A stretch of 64,000 bases of DNA from positions 40,446 through 104,445 of the forward strand of contig WTGN01000051.1 in NCBI GenBank assembly GCA_011523545.1, in the 5' to 3' direction. Below, one piece after another: positions 24,670 through 32,453 of the stretch; the stretch's first letter is position 1, and every line of letters begins with the position of its first letter. The translations under genes were made by a program, and so were the position numbers. The notes beneath the pieces are model-generated. The model saw nothing but the letters and a program-made list of their open reading frames with translations. It did not search any database and had not been told where the DNA came from. Source of the DNA: Chloroflexota bacterium. Its GTDB lineage: Bacteria; Chloroflexota; Anaerolineae; Aggregatilineales; Phototrophicaceae.

Positions 24670-25746
24670 ATGACCGCGCAAGACCTTTTGCGGCAGGCAA
24701 TTGAGTTGATACAGGATGGGGAGACCGCGACGGCGGTTGGCATGCTGCATGGGCTGCTCGACGACAGCGAACTGGATGACAAGGGGCGGGCAGCGGCTTA
24801 TGTCTGGCTGGCGGAATCGCGAGAGGACAGCGCCTTCAAGATTCGCTGCCTGGCGCGAGCGCTGGAGCACGAGCCGGACAATCGGCAGATTCGCCAGGGC
24901 CTCGAGCAGCTCAAGAGCGCGCCTCCGAGACCGAACTGGACGCCGGGGCATACCGACTTTGATGAAATGCCGCGGGTAGTTGGGATCCTGGGCGGGATGA
25001 ATGGCTTGGCAAGCGGGGTCTTCGTCAACAGCGCGGGACTCATCGCCAGCACAAGTTATGCGCTTGGCGGGGCGGAAAAACTGACCGTGACCTTGAATGA
25101 GACGCGGCATTTGCCGGGCAGGATCTTGCGGCGCTTTCCCGCCCAGGACCTCGCCCTCATCGAAACCTCGATTAAATTGGCGCGGGCGCCTGTGACAGCG
25201 CCGCCATCACTGATTGCGGACGGTACCAGTTTCGTCGCCTCGGGATATGGCGGCGTGAAGCTGCGCGGCGCTCTGCGGCGGATGCGTGGCAAGCGCCTGG
25301 CAAGCTGGCTGGGCACGACTGTCCCGCTGGCGCAGTTGCCCGACGCGGGCGGCAACCCGCTCTACGACGATAGGGGTCACTTGCTCGGCATTCTCACGCG
25401 CAATGTTGATGCCGCCGGTTGCGCGCTGGCGATCACAACGTCATGTGTGCTCGCGCTGGCGGAAGGCGAGCGGCGCGATCGTCAGTTGATGCCAAACACG
25501 GATTACTGCCGCCAGTGCGGCGGGCGGACGCGGGTGCGGCGCTTTGGCGGCCGTCACTGCGAGACCTGCGGGGCGGCGCAGCCAATCGACAAGGCGGCAG
25601 TTCCGCAGGGCGACAAGCTGGCGGCGCTCTATGGCGAAGACGCCGGCCAAACTTGTTCGCATTGCGGCGCGCGAGCCGGGCATTATGAGGGGCGCTGTCT
25701 GCGCTGCGGGCGTGCGCAAGCCGTCGCGGCTCTGGCGCGGATGTAG
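24670..25746 (+). CDS. Trypsin-like pseudoprotease with two C-terminal zinc ribbons
   Basis: 358 residues. An N-terminal helical, TPR-like region (about 1-80) precedes a trypsin/HtrA-like beta-barrel (about 100-265) in which the usual TNAHVV histidine motif reads STSYAL (Tyr130) and the GNSGGP serine motif reads AGGNPL, so His and Ser are both missing while the Asp of DLALIE (160) remains. Two CxxC-CxxC zinc ribbons follow (C280/C283/C297/C300 and C329/C332/C343/C346). A proteolytic role is therefore unlikely; a binding or scaffolding role is possible (inference). The YbjN-like gene starts five bases after its stop. Confidence 0.8.
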   Translation: MTAQDLLRQAIELIQDGETATAVGMLHGLLDDSELDDKGRAAAYVWLAESREDSAFKIRCLARALEHEPDNRQIRQGLEQLKSAPPRPNWTPGHTDFDEMPRVVGILGGMNGLASGVFVNSAGLIASTSYALGGAEKLTVTLNETRHLPGRILRRFPAQDLALIETSIKLARAPVTAPPSLIADGTSFVASGYGGVKLRGALRRMRGKRLASWLGTTVPLAQLPDAGGNPLYDDRGHLLGILTRNVDAAGCALAITTSCVLALAEGERRDRQLMPNTDYCRQCGGRTRVRRFGGRHCETCGAAQPIDKAAVPQGDKLAALYGEDAGQTCSHCGARAGHYEGRCLRCGRAQAVAALARM

Positions 25747-25751
25747 GGCCT

Positions 25752-26228
25752 ATGGGCCGGTTATTCGGACGCGGCGCCAAGGAGCCCGCCGAGCGCGAAA
25801 TGGGACGACTCGAGTTGTCGCTGCGAGCGGTGGAAGGCATCTTGCGCGCCATCGGCGTCGACCCCAACGCGGCGCGCATGGAGGTGGAGAGCGGCTACGG
25901 CTGGAATTTCCAGCGTGGCTCGGCGCTGATCGAAGTTTATCTGACGCCGGAGGAAGAGGGCTACTTGCAGGTGCTGTCGCCGATCATGCACTTGCCGGGC
26001 CGGCAGTTGCTGGCGCTGTATCGGCGGCTGCTGGAATTGAACTTGCAGCTGACCAACGCGGCGCTCGGCGTGCACGAGGATGTGGTTTACCTCTATCATG
26101 AGCGGCTGCTGGCGGGTTTGGACGCGGCCGAGGCGGACGCGATCATACGGCGGCTGGCGCAGTATGCGGATGAACTGGATGATGCGCTGGCGGAGGAGTT
26201 CGGGGGGCGGATGTATGGGCGGGGGTGA
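25752..26228 (+). CDS. YbjN/type III secretion chaperone-like protein
   Basis: 158 residues. LELSLRAVEGILRAIGVDPNAARMEVESGYGWNFQRGSALIEVYLTPEEEGYLQVLSPIM fits the alpha/beta sandwich of YbjN-type proteins, followed by RQLLALYRRLLELNLQLTNAALGVHEDVVYLYHERLL. Usually such proteins act as small cytoplasmic adaptors; role here is unknown. Starts right after the pseudoprotease gene and should be in the same transcript. Confidence 0.75.
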   Translation: MGRLFGRGAKEPAEREMGRLELSLRAVEGILRAIGVDPNAARMEVESGYGWNFQRGSALIEVYLTPEEEGYLQVLSPIMHLPGRQLLALYRRLLELNLQLTNAALGVHEDVVYLYHERLLAGLDAAEADAIIRRLAQYADELDDALAEEFGGRMYGRG

Positions 26229-26255
26229 GGGGAGATCGTCTCGCTATATGAAACA

Positions 26256-26765
26256 CTAGCTGTCCTGCGTAGAAATCTCAACGTTGCGATTGTCGCATAC
26301 TTCGTACATCAGTCTGACAACCTCTTGCGCATCAGCATAAAAACCCGAGAGTCTTGCAAACGTGATGTCACTAATATCGCCGTGCGCAATCTTGTTTCGA
26401 TTTGCGACAATGCTTCCCAAAGATGTAGAGAGTTTTCCGTCAATTGATCTACCTAAGTTCTGCTTCCATTCTGAATTAAACAGATCAACAAGTTCAAGTA
26501 TCTTGCTCGGTTTCGGATTGAAGGAGTACTCTAGCTTCCTGTTTACGAAGTTTGCTAGATTGGGCGCACGGCTGGCTTGCGACTGTACGTACTCGAGAAG
26601 AATTCTTCTTACCGAAAACTCCACATAACTCGAAGCTCGAATACACAAGTACCACACGAATTGCGCCTTTACCTCACTATCCACGTCACTCTGGTCTTGC
26701 AGCAGCTCGGCTTGTTCAAATAGGTGATTCAGCATATCTTGCTGTTCGATAATGTCGCGGTGCAT
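26256..26765 (-). CDS. HEPN-domain protein (MAE_28990/MAE_18760-like), partner of DUF262 protein
   Basis: 169 residues, mainly helical, with RNKIAHG (Arg123-x4-His128), the RxxxxH catalytic pattern of HEPN ribonucleases. The N-terminal WYLCIRASSYVEFSVRRILLEYV helix and the overall size match the HEPN family commonly paired with DUF262 proteins. It follows the DUF262 gene with only three bases between them. Both genes are visibly AT-richer than their surroundings, which points to horizontal transfer. Likely an RNA-cleaving effector in a defence or toxin-antitoxin pair (inference). Confidence 0.82.
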   Translation of the reverse strand: MHRDIIEQQDMLNHLFEQAELLQDQSDVDSEVKAQFVWYLCIRASSYVEFSVRRILLEYVQSQASRAPNLANFVNRKLEYSFNPKPSKILELVDLFNSEWKQNLGRSIDGKLSTSLGSIVANRNKIAHGDISDITFARLSGFYADAQEVVRLMYEVCDNRNVEISTQDS

Positions 26766-26768
26766 CGG

Positions 26769-27854
26769 CTACTCCACAGAAGAAAAGGCTTCCGTTGCCA
26801 AGTGTATTCGTCGGCGTACATTTTCCAGATGCGACGTCTGTGAATAGACTAAGTCCCCGAACTCTTCATTTCGCGCCAGACATTCGTACTCGTCGCTAAT
26901 CTCGGAAAGTATCGGGCCCTTTTCAAGGCGGCGAGCGATACCAATCATTAGGGAGTCTTGCACCGCAGCATTTAGAATGCGTCTAGGTTTGAATGCCTTT
27001 TCGCCCAGCTTTTCGAGAATTACGCTGACAGTCTCATGAAACACTCGACGCATATCAGACGCGACATAGATTTCCAAATCCTTATTTTCATGCATAAAAC
27101 GATTCAGGAAGGACTTCATTGGGGGTTCGTAATGATCGAAGGAGAAGTACAAGGCGATAAAACGCAAGATCAGTTCTTGATCACGCTTTCGCGTGTTTAT
27201 TTTGCCGAAAAGCGTCCTCCAAGATTCATCTGTATTCAATTCAACCAAGAGGTCGTTAAGTTGCCCGCCATAAATCGCGGCACGAATCTCCTGCGGGGAC
27301 AGCGATGTGGAGGTTGTATTGAGCCGCTCGAAGAGAGCGAACTGACTCGTACCATCATCGTCGGGCGACACTTGCTGAATAATCGAGGCATGGATGATTG
27401 AATCGTTGAGTCGGCGTTTATCTTGTTCGGTCAAATCTTGGTAGGCAAGACCATTGAATCGCGATTTTAACCCGGTCAATCTGAACTCGCCTGCTGAACC
27501 GGGGAATTTGCCACTGTAGTAGAATTGCAAGCTAAGAAGCCGCTGTTGACCATCAATCACGCGCAGGGTCTGCGAGTCCTTGTCCCGATACAAAAATACT
27601 CCGGGTACCGGCAACCCCATCAGCAAGGACTCTATGAACCGTGACGCTTGTTTTTGCTTCCAAACAAACGTGCGCTGAAATTCCGGAATTTCTATAGCTT
27701 CCCGATCAAGCCTACGCACCAGCCCCTCAACATCAAAATCGGCGCCGTAACCTGAGATAGTGTACTGTTTCTCATCTGCTGTTTCGTCAGGGTAAACGCC
27801 TTCAATCTGTACTTCCAACTCGGAATCTTCTCTAACGACGTTTTCAGCAATCAT
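26769..27854 (-). CDS. DUF262 (GmrSD N-terminal-like, ParB/Srx fold) protein
   Basis: 361 residues. IPEFQRTFVWKQKQASRFIESLLMGLPVPGVFLY and VIDGQQRLLSLQ (Asp101 to Leu106) are the core of the DUF262 nuclease/NTPase-like domain seen in GmrS and related defence proteins. No DUF1524 HNH domain is visible, so this is not a full GmrSD enzyme. Paired with the HEPN gene downstream; in such pairs the DUF262 protein may sense nucleotide or modified DNA and control the HEPN nuclease (inference from family). Lower GC than neighbours. Confidence 0.88.
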   Translation of the reverse strand: MIAENVVREDSELEVQIEGVYPDETADEKQYTISGYGADFDVEGLVRRLDREAIEIPEFQRTFVWKQKQASRFIESLLMGLPVPGVFLYRDKDSQTLRVIDGQQRLLSLQFYYSGKFPGSAGEFRLTGLKSRFNGLAYQDLTEQDKRRLNDSIIHASIIQQVSPDDDGTSQFALFERLNTTSTSLSPQEIRAAIYGGQLNDLLVELNTDESWRTLFGKINTRKRDQELILRFIALYFSFDHYEPPMKSFLNRFMHENKDLEIYVASDMRRVFHETVSVILEKLGEKAFKPRRILNAAVQDSLMIGIARRLEKGPILSEISDEYECLARNEEFGDLVYSQTSHLENVRRRIHLATEAFSSVE

Positions 27855-27926
27855 GTAGCACCTCGCAAAGCGGATTATGCCATCATGGTTAGTTTAGCAG
27901 TTTTGCATGCCAATTTGCAGACTGCC

Positions 27927-28856
27927 TCACCACCCCACCCGCTCCAGCGCCCAGCGCTCAATCGCTGTCCAGCAGCCGCCTTCCTGGACATCCCACATGC
28001 GCATCAGCAGCGCGCGGTGCTGGACGAACAGCGACAGCTGCGTCAGCCAGAAGTCGTCGATCTTGTGCTCGCTCAGGTAGCCGCGCATGAATTCGTCGCG
28101 GAACCGCCGGCGCTGCGCCTGCGGCTGATCGGCGAGCTCCATCAAAGCGCGGGCGACATCGGCGATGTACCAATGATAATTCGGTTCGTCAAAGTCAATC
28201 GTGCGGGCGGTCGCCCCGTCCCAGATCACGTTGCCGGGCCGAAAATCGCCGTGGATGAGGCCGTAGTCATGCGTCGGGAGACTTTGCATGGCGTCGGTCA
28301 GGTCGGCGTAGATGCGCCGGATTTCGGCTGATTGTGCCTGGACGGTCGTTTCGATATTGCGCCAGAACTGCTGCACGGTGGGGAATTCATAGCCGATGCT
28401 CAGGTCGGGCTGATAGCGGCGGGAGGCGGCGTGCAGCCGGCCGAGCGATTGCCCCCAGGCTTGATAGACGGCGATATCGAGAACGCAGCGCTCCATCAAT
28501 ACGCCGGGCGCTTCCATCTGCGCGGCGGCATAGTAGCCATCTTCGAGCGTTTCAATATACTGGCCGTTCAGGGATGGGACCGGCTCGCCAACCGGCACGC
28601 CCGCGCCCGCCAGGAAGCGCAGAAAATGCATGACCGCATGCGCTTTCGGCAGCGGATGCAGGGCGGGATGGCAGATGCGCAGGAAGTGGCCGCGCCCGTC
28701 AATTTCGAAGCGAAAGACGATATTGTAATCCTGGCTGATCCAGCGGAGGGACGCGGGATCGCCATTCCACAGGTCGCGCGCCAGCGCTGGCACGACGCGC
28801 TTGTCGAAGCCGTCACGCTTGTTATGCCATGCGGTGGTCACAAGCAGCGCCGCCAA
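27927..28856 (-). CDS. Aminoglycoside phosphotransferase (APH)/homoserine kinase-II-like protein
   Basis: 309 residues with the APH kinase fold: SQDYNIVFRFEIDGRGHFLRI (N-lobe), LIHGDFRPGNVIWD (HGDxxxxN catalytic loop) and TIDFDEPNYHWYIADVARAL (metal-binding Asp). These enzymes phosphorylate small hydroxylated substrates. True antibiotic resistance is not implied, since most environmental members act on metabolites. Minus strand, 72 bp downstream of the DUF262 gene's upstream end and 78 bp from the regulator gene. Confidence 0.87.
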   Translation of the reverse strand: MAALLVTTAWHNKRDGFDKRVVPALARDLWNGDPASLRWISQDYNIVFRFEIDGRGHFLRICHPALHPLPKAHAVMHFLRFLAGAGVPVGEPVPSLNGQYIETLEDGYYAAAQMEAPGVLMERCVLDIAVYQAWGQSLGRLHAASRRYQPDLSIGYEFPTVQQFWRNIETTVQAQSAEIRRIYADLTDAMQSLPTHDYGLIHGDFRPGNVIWDGATARTIDFDEPNYHWYIADVARALMELADQPQAQRRRFRDEFMRGYLSEHKIDDFWLTQLSLFVQHRALLMRMWDVQEGGCWTAIERWALERVGW

Positions 28857-28934
28857 TCATGAGAAAAGCGCGGAAAGTCCGCCAATGCTGGCGCTCTTTT
28901 GACATGGGGGATCAGTGAATGGCGCAGGCCGCCG

Positions 28935-29618
28935 CTAGACGAGTTGATATTCTTCTTCGCTGCAGACGCGCAGGGTGCCCGCTAGTTCATGGCCGAGGAA
29001 GTGCGTCTGCCCATCGACTTTCAGTTGCAGCGGTCCTTTGAATGGCGCGCGCATCACGAGGTGGAAGCGCTTGCCCGGCTCAAGATTCAGTTCGCTGAAG
29101 TAGCGCAGCTTGTGGGCGTCATGCGTGTGAACGCGGCTGATGACATAATCACGCTCGACCGCCACCTCCGAAAGTGGATAATCGATGACGCGGGGCATCG
29201 CGCCGTCGGCGCTTGGGATGGGTTCGCCATGCGGGCAGCGTTTGGGGAAGCCGCTCATTTCGTCCATTTTGTCGACGAGCTTATCACTGACGACCGAGCC
29301 CAAATCATCGGCGTCGTCGTGCACTTCATGCCAGCCGAAGCCCATGACATCCACCAGAAAGCGTTCAACCAGGCGATGCCGCCTGATATTGGCCAGGGCT
29401 TCGCGCTCGCCCGCCTCGGTCAAGCGGATGCCGCGATAAGGCGCGTGCTGGAGGAAGCCGGCATGTTTCAGGCGCTGGACCATGCGAGTGACCGCCGGCG
29501 CCGAGACCTGCATTTCTTCCGCTAATGACGATGTGGAGACGTAGGGGTTGTCCGGCTGGTAGTAGGCAATGCGGAAAGCTTCCGCCAGGTATTCCTGCAT
29601 GGAGTCGGTCGCGGTCAT
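28935..29618 (-). CDS. DtxR/MntR-family metal-dependent transcriptional regulator
   Basis: 227 residues. Winged helix at the N-terminus (MQEYLAEAFRI, VSTSSLAEEMQVSAPAVTRMVQRLKHAGFL, YRGIRLTEAGEREA), then the dimerisation/metal-binding region (HRLVERFLVDVMGFGWHEVHDDADDLGSVVSD, GFPKRCPHGEPIP) and a C-terminal FeoA/SH3-like domain from about 150. It should repress metal-uptake genes when Fe or Mn is plentiful. ATG 29618 was chosen because GAGGAAAAC precedes it. A DtxR-box-like sequence upstream suggests autoregulation. Confidence 0.93.
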   Translation of the reverse strand: MTATDSMQEYLAEAFRIAYYQPDNPYVSTSSLAEEMQVSAPAVTRMVQRLKHAGFLQHAPYRGIRLTEAGEREALANIRRHRLVERFLVDVMGFGWHEVHDDADDLGSVVSDKLVDKMDEMSGFPKRCPHGEPIPSADGAMPRVIDYPLSEVAVERDYVISRVHTHDAHKLRYFSELNLEPGKRFHLVMRAPFKGPLQLKVDGQTHFLGHELAGTLRVCSEEEYQLV

Positions 29619-29662
29619 GTTTTCCTCAATCCGCCGCAACAGCGTAGCTGACTTCCCAAACA

Positions 29663-29692
29663 ACTATAAACGAGAGTTGTTGCAGTTCGCAA
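29663..29692 (-). promoter_or_regulatory. Putative promoter of the DtxR-family gene
   Basis: Minus strand TTGCGA (29692-29687), 18 bp, TATAGT (29668-29663). The -10 lies within an inverted repeat AACAACT-N9-AGTTGTT (29659-29681), which could be a second regulator site. Pattern match only. Confidence 0.4.
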
Positions 29693-29707
29693 GCAGCAAT
29701 TAACAAT

Positions 29708-29726
29708 TTAGCCGAAGTTAAACTAA
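29708..29726 (-). promoter_or_regulatory. Candidate DtxR/IdeR-type operator
   Basis: TTAGCCGAAGTTAAACTAA is 19 bp long and agrees at 13 positions with the classical DtxR box TTAGGTTAGGCTAACCTAA, including both outer TTAG and CTAA ends. It lies just upstream of the predicted -35 of the DtxR-family gene. Confidence 0.45.
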
Positions 29727-29756
29727 TCCACTTGCTTTCGGCAGCCACGCGGGGGA

Positions 29757-30332
29757 TCAAGGCGCAAAAGCCAGCGACTCAAGCAGAGCGTCCAACTGGT
29801 CGAGCAGGTCTGATGGCGCGCGGTCGTTCAGCAGCGTGTAATCGGCCATGGCGATTGGTCCGCCTTTTTCCAAGCTTTCAATCTCCTGCATGTCGCGCTC
29901 GCGGGCCTGGCCGGCGCTCAACGGGCGTTCGGGGCGCGCCGCCAAGCGCTGATAACGCAGTTGGCGCGGCGCAGCTACGGCGACCAAAACCAGCGGCGCG
30001 CCAAGTTTTTCGATGAGCAGCTTGTATTCGCTGAAGCTGTACAAGCCGTCGATGACGATGCATTGATGCCCCCGAAGCGCCTCATGCAGCTTGGGCAGCG
30101 AGATGAGCGCCATCGCCGCCATTCCATGCGCCGCCCGCAATGTCTCGCGCGCCTTGCGTTCGCTGGCCGGGCTAAGCGCCCAGCCACGCCGCCGCACCTC
30201 GTCGATGACAACGGCGCCAAAGCGCAAGGTGAAATAGCCCTTGCGGCGCAGATGTTGGGCGCAGACGGTTTTGCCCGCGCCCGGCATCCCGACCAAGGCG
30301 AGGGCTCGCGGCTTTTCTGAGCAGTCTTTCAT
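29757..30332 (-). CDS. P-loop kinase of the UPF0200 (archaeal-type dephospho-CoA-kinase-related) family
   Basis: 191 residues. Walker A ALVGMPGAGKTV at the N-terminus, then RFGAVVIDEVRRRGWALSPASERKARETLRAAHGMAAMA, which strongly resembles the UPF0200 proteins common in archaea, and IVIDGLYSFSEYKLL as the Walker B-like strand. Nucleotide kinase or related ATPase activity is likely; the substrate is unknown. ATG 30332 follows GAGGTCAC; a TTG 15 bases upstream is the only other start. The gene ends about 30 bp from the putative DtxR operator but transcribes toward it. Confidence 0.8.
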   Translation of the reverse strand: MKDCSEKPRALALVGMPGAGKTVCAQHLRRKGYFTLRFGAVVIDEVRRRGWALSPASERKARETLRAAHGMAAMALISLPKLHEALRGHQCIVIDGLYSFSEYKLLIEKLGAPLVLVAVAAPRQLRYQRLAARPERPLSAGQARERDMQEIESLEKGGPIAMADYTLLNDRAPSDLLDQLDALLESLAFAP

Positions 30333-30507
30333 GTGACCTCGGGTCAATTCAATTGGGTCAAGCCGCCAGCGATTATAGCGTCGGCGCGGGCGGCCTTATA
30401 GTTTGGATTGCTGGCGAGTCCGGGCAATTGCATCAATATGATGAGGGAGTGGTGAATAACGTGCATATCTCTTACTTGGCGAATGCAAATCAGGTTTTTT
30501 AACCATA

Positions 30508-30536
30508 GAGGACACAGAGTTTTCTTCTGTGTTCTC
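30508..30536. repeat. Hairpin in the 342-bp gap before the HIT gene
   Basis: ACACAGA (30512-30518) and TCTGTGT (30526-30532) form a seven-base stem with outer GAG/CTC pairs. The AACCATAGAGGACACAGAG style is seen in dispersed repeats of many genomes (general recollection). The rest of 30333-30674 shows no gene: a frame runs from 30483 into the HIT gene, but its codons before 30654 do not look like protein. Confidence 0.5.
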
Positions 30537-30674
30537 ATTTTACTCTCAGCGTCGTCGGTCTCTGTCTACGCGAACCGCTGTGGTAAAAGTGATTTGAAGC
30601 GACTGCCCTGGCGGGGCGAGACAAAAGCGCCGGCGCAATGTACATTAGAGCGCATGGAGCGCGGGAGAACACCG

Positions 30675-31139
30675 ATGGACGATTGCAAGAGCTGCCAGCT
30701 TTTGCGCAGGCGCGACGCGGGTGAGGCGCCGCCCTGGGACAGCATCTATCGCAGCGATTTCTGGGATATTGTTCATGCTTACAACACATCGTATCTCGGC
30801 TGGCTGGTGCTGGTCGCCCGGCGGCATGTGGAGGCGCTGGATGAATTGACCTTCGCCGAAGCGGTCGATCTCGGCTCGCTTATTCGCGAGGTTTCGCAGG
30901 CGCTTAAACGGCGAACCGGCTGCCAGAAGACTTATGTCATGCAATTCGCCGAATCCGCTGAGCATCCGCATGCGCATTTTCACATCGTGCCGCGCTTCCC
31001 CGATCAAGCGCCCGATGACATCGCTTACCGGGTCATGCGTCATCTTGGCGTGCCTTTGGAGGAACGCTGCGACGAAATTGAAATGAACGCCTTGGCCATG
31101 GCGATTCGGGCGCGGCTCGAAGCCGTACGCGAGGCATGA
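30675..31139 (+). CDS. HIT family nucleotide-binding hydrolase
   Basis: 154 residues. The histidine triad is HPHAHFHIVPR (His99, His101, His103). An N-terminal CKSC pair may bind zinc with a histidine, as in many HIT proteins. These enzymes hydrolyse nucleotide-phosphate conjugates. ATG 30675 has GGGAG eight bases upstream; an ATG 21 bases earlier is possible. The stop overlaps the start of the lipase gene (ATGA), indicating coupling. Confidence 0.9.
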   Translation: MDDCKSCQLLRRRDAGEAPPWDSIYRSDFWDIVHAYNTSYLGWLVLVARRHVEALDELTFAEAVDLGSLIREVSQALKRRTGCQKTYVMQFAESAEHPHAHFHIVPRFPDQAPDDIAYRVMRHLGVPLEERCDEIEMNALAMAIRARLEAVREA

Positions 31140-32011
31140 AGGAGAGCCTGCGCGCGCCGCGGGCGGCCGGCATGATCGAACGTGAGAATCAATTCAGGAA
31201 TGCGGACGGTCTAGCGATCTTTTACCGCGAGTGGCTGTCTGAGGCGGGCGGGATCCGCGGCCTCGTCTTCATCTTGCATGGCATCAATGAACACAGCGGG
31301 CGCTATCGTCATGTGGCGGCGGCGCTGACGAAAGCGGGCCTGGCTTGTTATGGCATCGATCATCGCGGGCATGGCTTGAGCGGCGGAACCCGCGGCTACA
31401 TCCCCGATTTGCAACGCGCCGTCGATGATGTCGAGCAATTGGTCCGCCTCGTTCGCGCCGAGATGCCAGGACTGCCGCCTTTTATCTTCGCGCACAGCAT
31501 GGGCTCGCTGATCGGGCTGGGCTTCGTCTTGCGTCGTCCGGCCAATTTGCGCGGCATCGCCCTGAGCGGTGTGGCCATCCACGGCGACCGAAACCTGCCC
31601 GGCTGGCTGGCGGCGCTCCTGCAGCTGGCGGCGAGAATCGTCCCGAAGTTTCGGCTTTCGCCCCGCGGCCCCGCCGATGTATTGACGCGGGACGAAGGCA
31701 AACTGCGCGAATGGCGGGATGACCCGCTGGTTGAAAAGCGCATGTGGCGCATTGGTACATCGGCGGCGATGCTGCGCATGGCCCGCTACATTTGCGCTTC
31801 GGCGCGGTCCATTGAACCGCCCCTGTTGGCGATGCACGGCGGCGCGGACCGGCTCACGCCCGCCTCCGGCGCACATTTCTTGGCGGAAAACGCCGGCGCC
31901 TCCGATGTCAGCATCAAGATCTACCCCGGCTTGCGGCATGAATTGGTGAACGAGATCGAGCGCGACGAGATAATCAGCTTCTTACGTGACTGGCTGCTTG
32001 AGCGGGTTTGA
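31136..32011 (+). CDS. Alpha/beta hydrolase, monoacylglycerol lipase/lysophospholipase type
   Basis: 291 residues. LVFILHGINEHSGRYRHVAAAL (oxyanion region), IDHRGHGLSGG, FIFAHSMGSLIGLGF (nucleophile Ser121 in the GxSxG elbow with Ala for the first Gly), LLAMHGGADRLTP (Asp) and LRHELVNE (His) make the catalytic triad complete. No signal peptide. It probably hydrolyses monoacylglycerols or lysophospholipids in the cytoplasm. ATG overlaps the HIT stop by four bases. Confidence 0.9.
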   Translation: MKESLRAPRAAGMIERENQFRNADGLAIFYREWLSEAGGIRGLVFILHGINEHSGRYRHVAAALTKAGLACYGIDHRGHGLSGGTRGYIPDLQRAVDDVEQLVRLVRAEMPGLPPFIFAHSMGSLIGLGFVLRRPANLRGIALSGVAIHGDRNLPGWLAALLQLAARIVPKFRLSPRGPADVLTRDEGKLREWRDDPLVEKRMWRIGTSAAMLRMARYICASARSIEPPLLAMHGGADRLTPASGAHFLAENAGASDVSIKIYPGLRHELVNEIERDEIISFLRDWLLERV

Positions 32012-32069
32012 AGAGCGAAGCCGATTGCCTTGCGGCGAAACGCCCATCTTGGCTTTAGGATGCGCCTTT

Positions 32070-32094
32070 GGGCGACTTGATAAGCCGCCCCTAC
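32070..32094 (+). repeat. Family A palindrome
   Basis: GGGCGACTTGATAAGCCGCC followed by CCTAC; degenerate dyad. It lies in the 442-bp gap (32012-32453) between the lipase and livG, which holds no gene, only this unit and a family B copy. Confidence 0.7.
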
Positions 32095-32214
32095 AAGGCT
32101 TGTCCGGTACTGCAAATCCTACATAAAACAAGCCGTTCCAACACTGCAACGATACACAAGTGAGGTTCAACTCTTGTGTAGGGCAACAATTTGCTGCGGA
32201 ATCCTCCAGACTAA

Positions 32215-32261
32215 GCTCCCCTTCCCTAGCTCGCAGGGGAAGGGGCCGGGGGATGGGGTAG
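32215..32261 (+). repeat. Intergenic repeat family B, short copy 2
   Basis: GCTCCCCTTCCCTAGCTCGC then AGGGGAAGGGGCCGGGGGAT, same order as copy 1 but lacking the ATCTCTAT hairpin and the flanking C/G palindrome. Probably an internally deleted version. Confidence 0.75.
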
Positions 32262-32453
32262 AAAAAGCGCGATGGCACGACCCAGTATCGGACAAGCCTT
32301 ACAAAATCTGCCATGATTGCAGTTGAAATCTCGCCGGTTCATCAGACAAGAGAAATCAAGGCAAGACAACGGGCAAGGCTCCGATTTGCGCGGCGCGGCG
32401 CCCTCTGTTATCTTTGCATGTAGTTCGCATTATTCCCTAGCGGAACGCCGCCC

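Noticed and set aside
27927..28856. Antibiotic resistance gene (aminoglycoside phosphotransferase)
   Set aside because: The APH fold is broad and nothing in the sequence or neighbourhood points to drug modification.
30483..30653. N-terminal extension of the HIT protein
   Set aside because: The frame is open but the translated stretch runs through a hairpin repeat and does not resemble the family; a good ribosome binding site exists before 30675.
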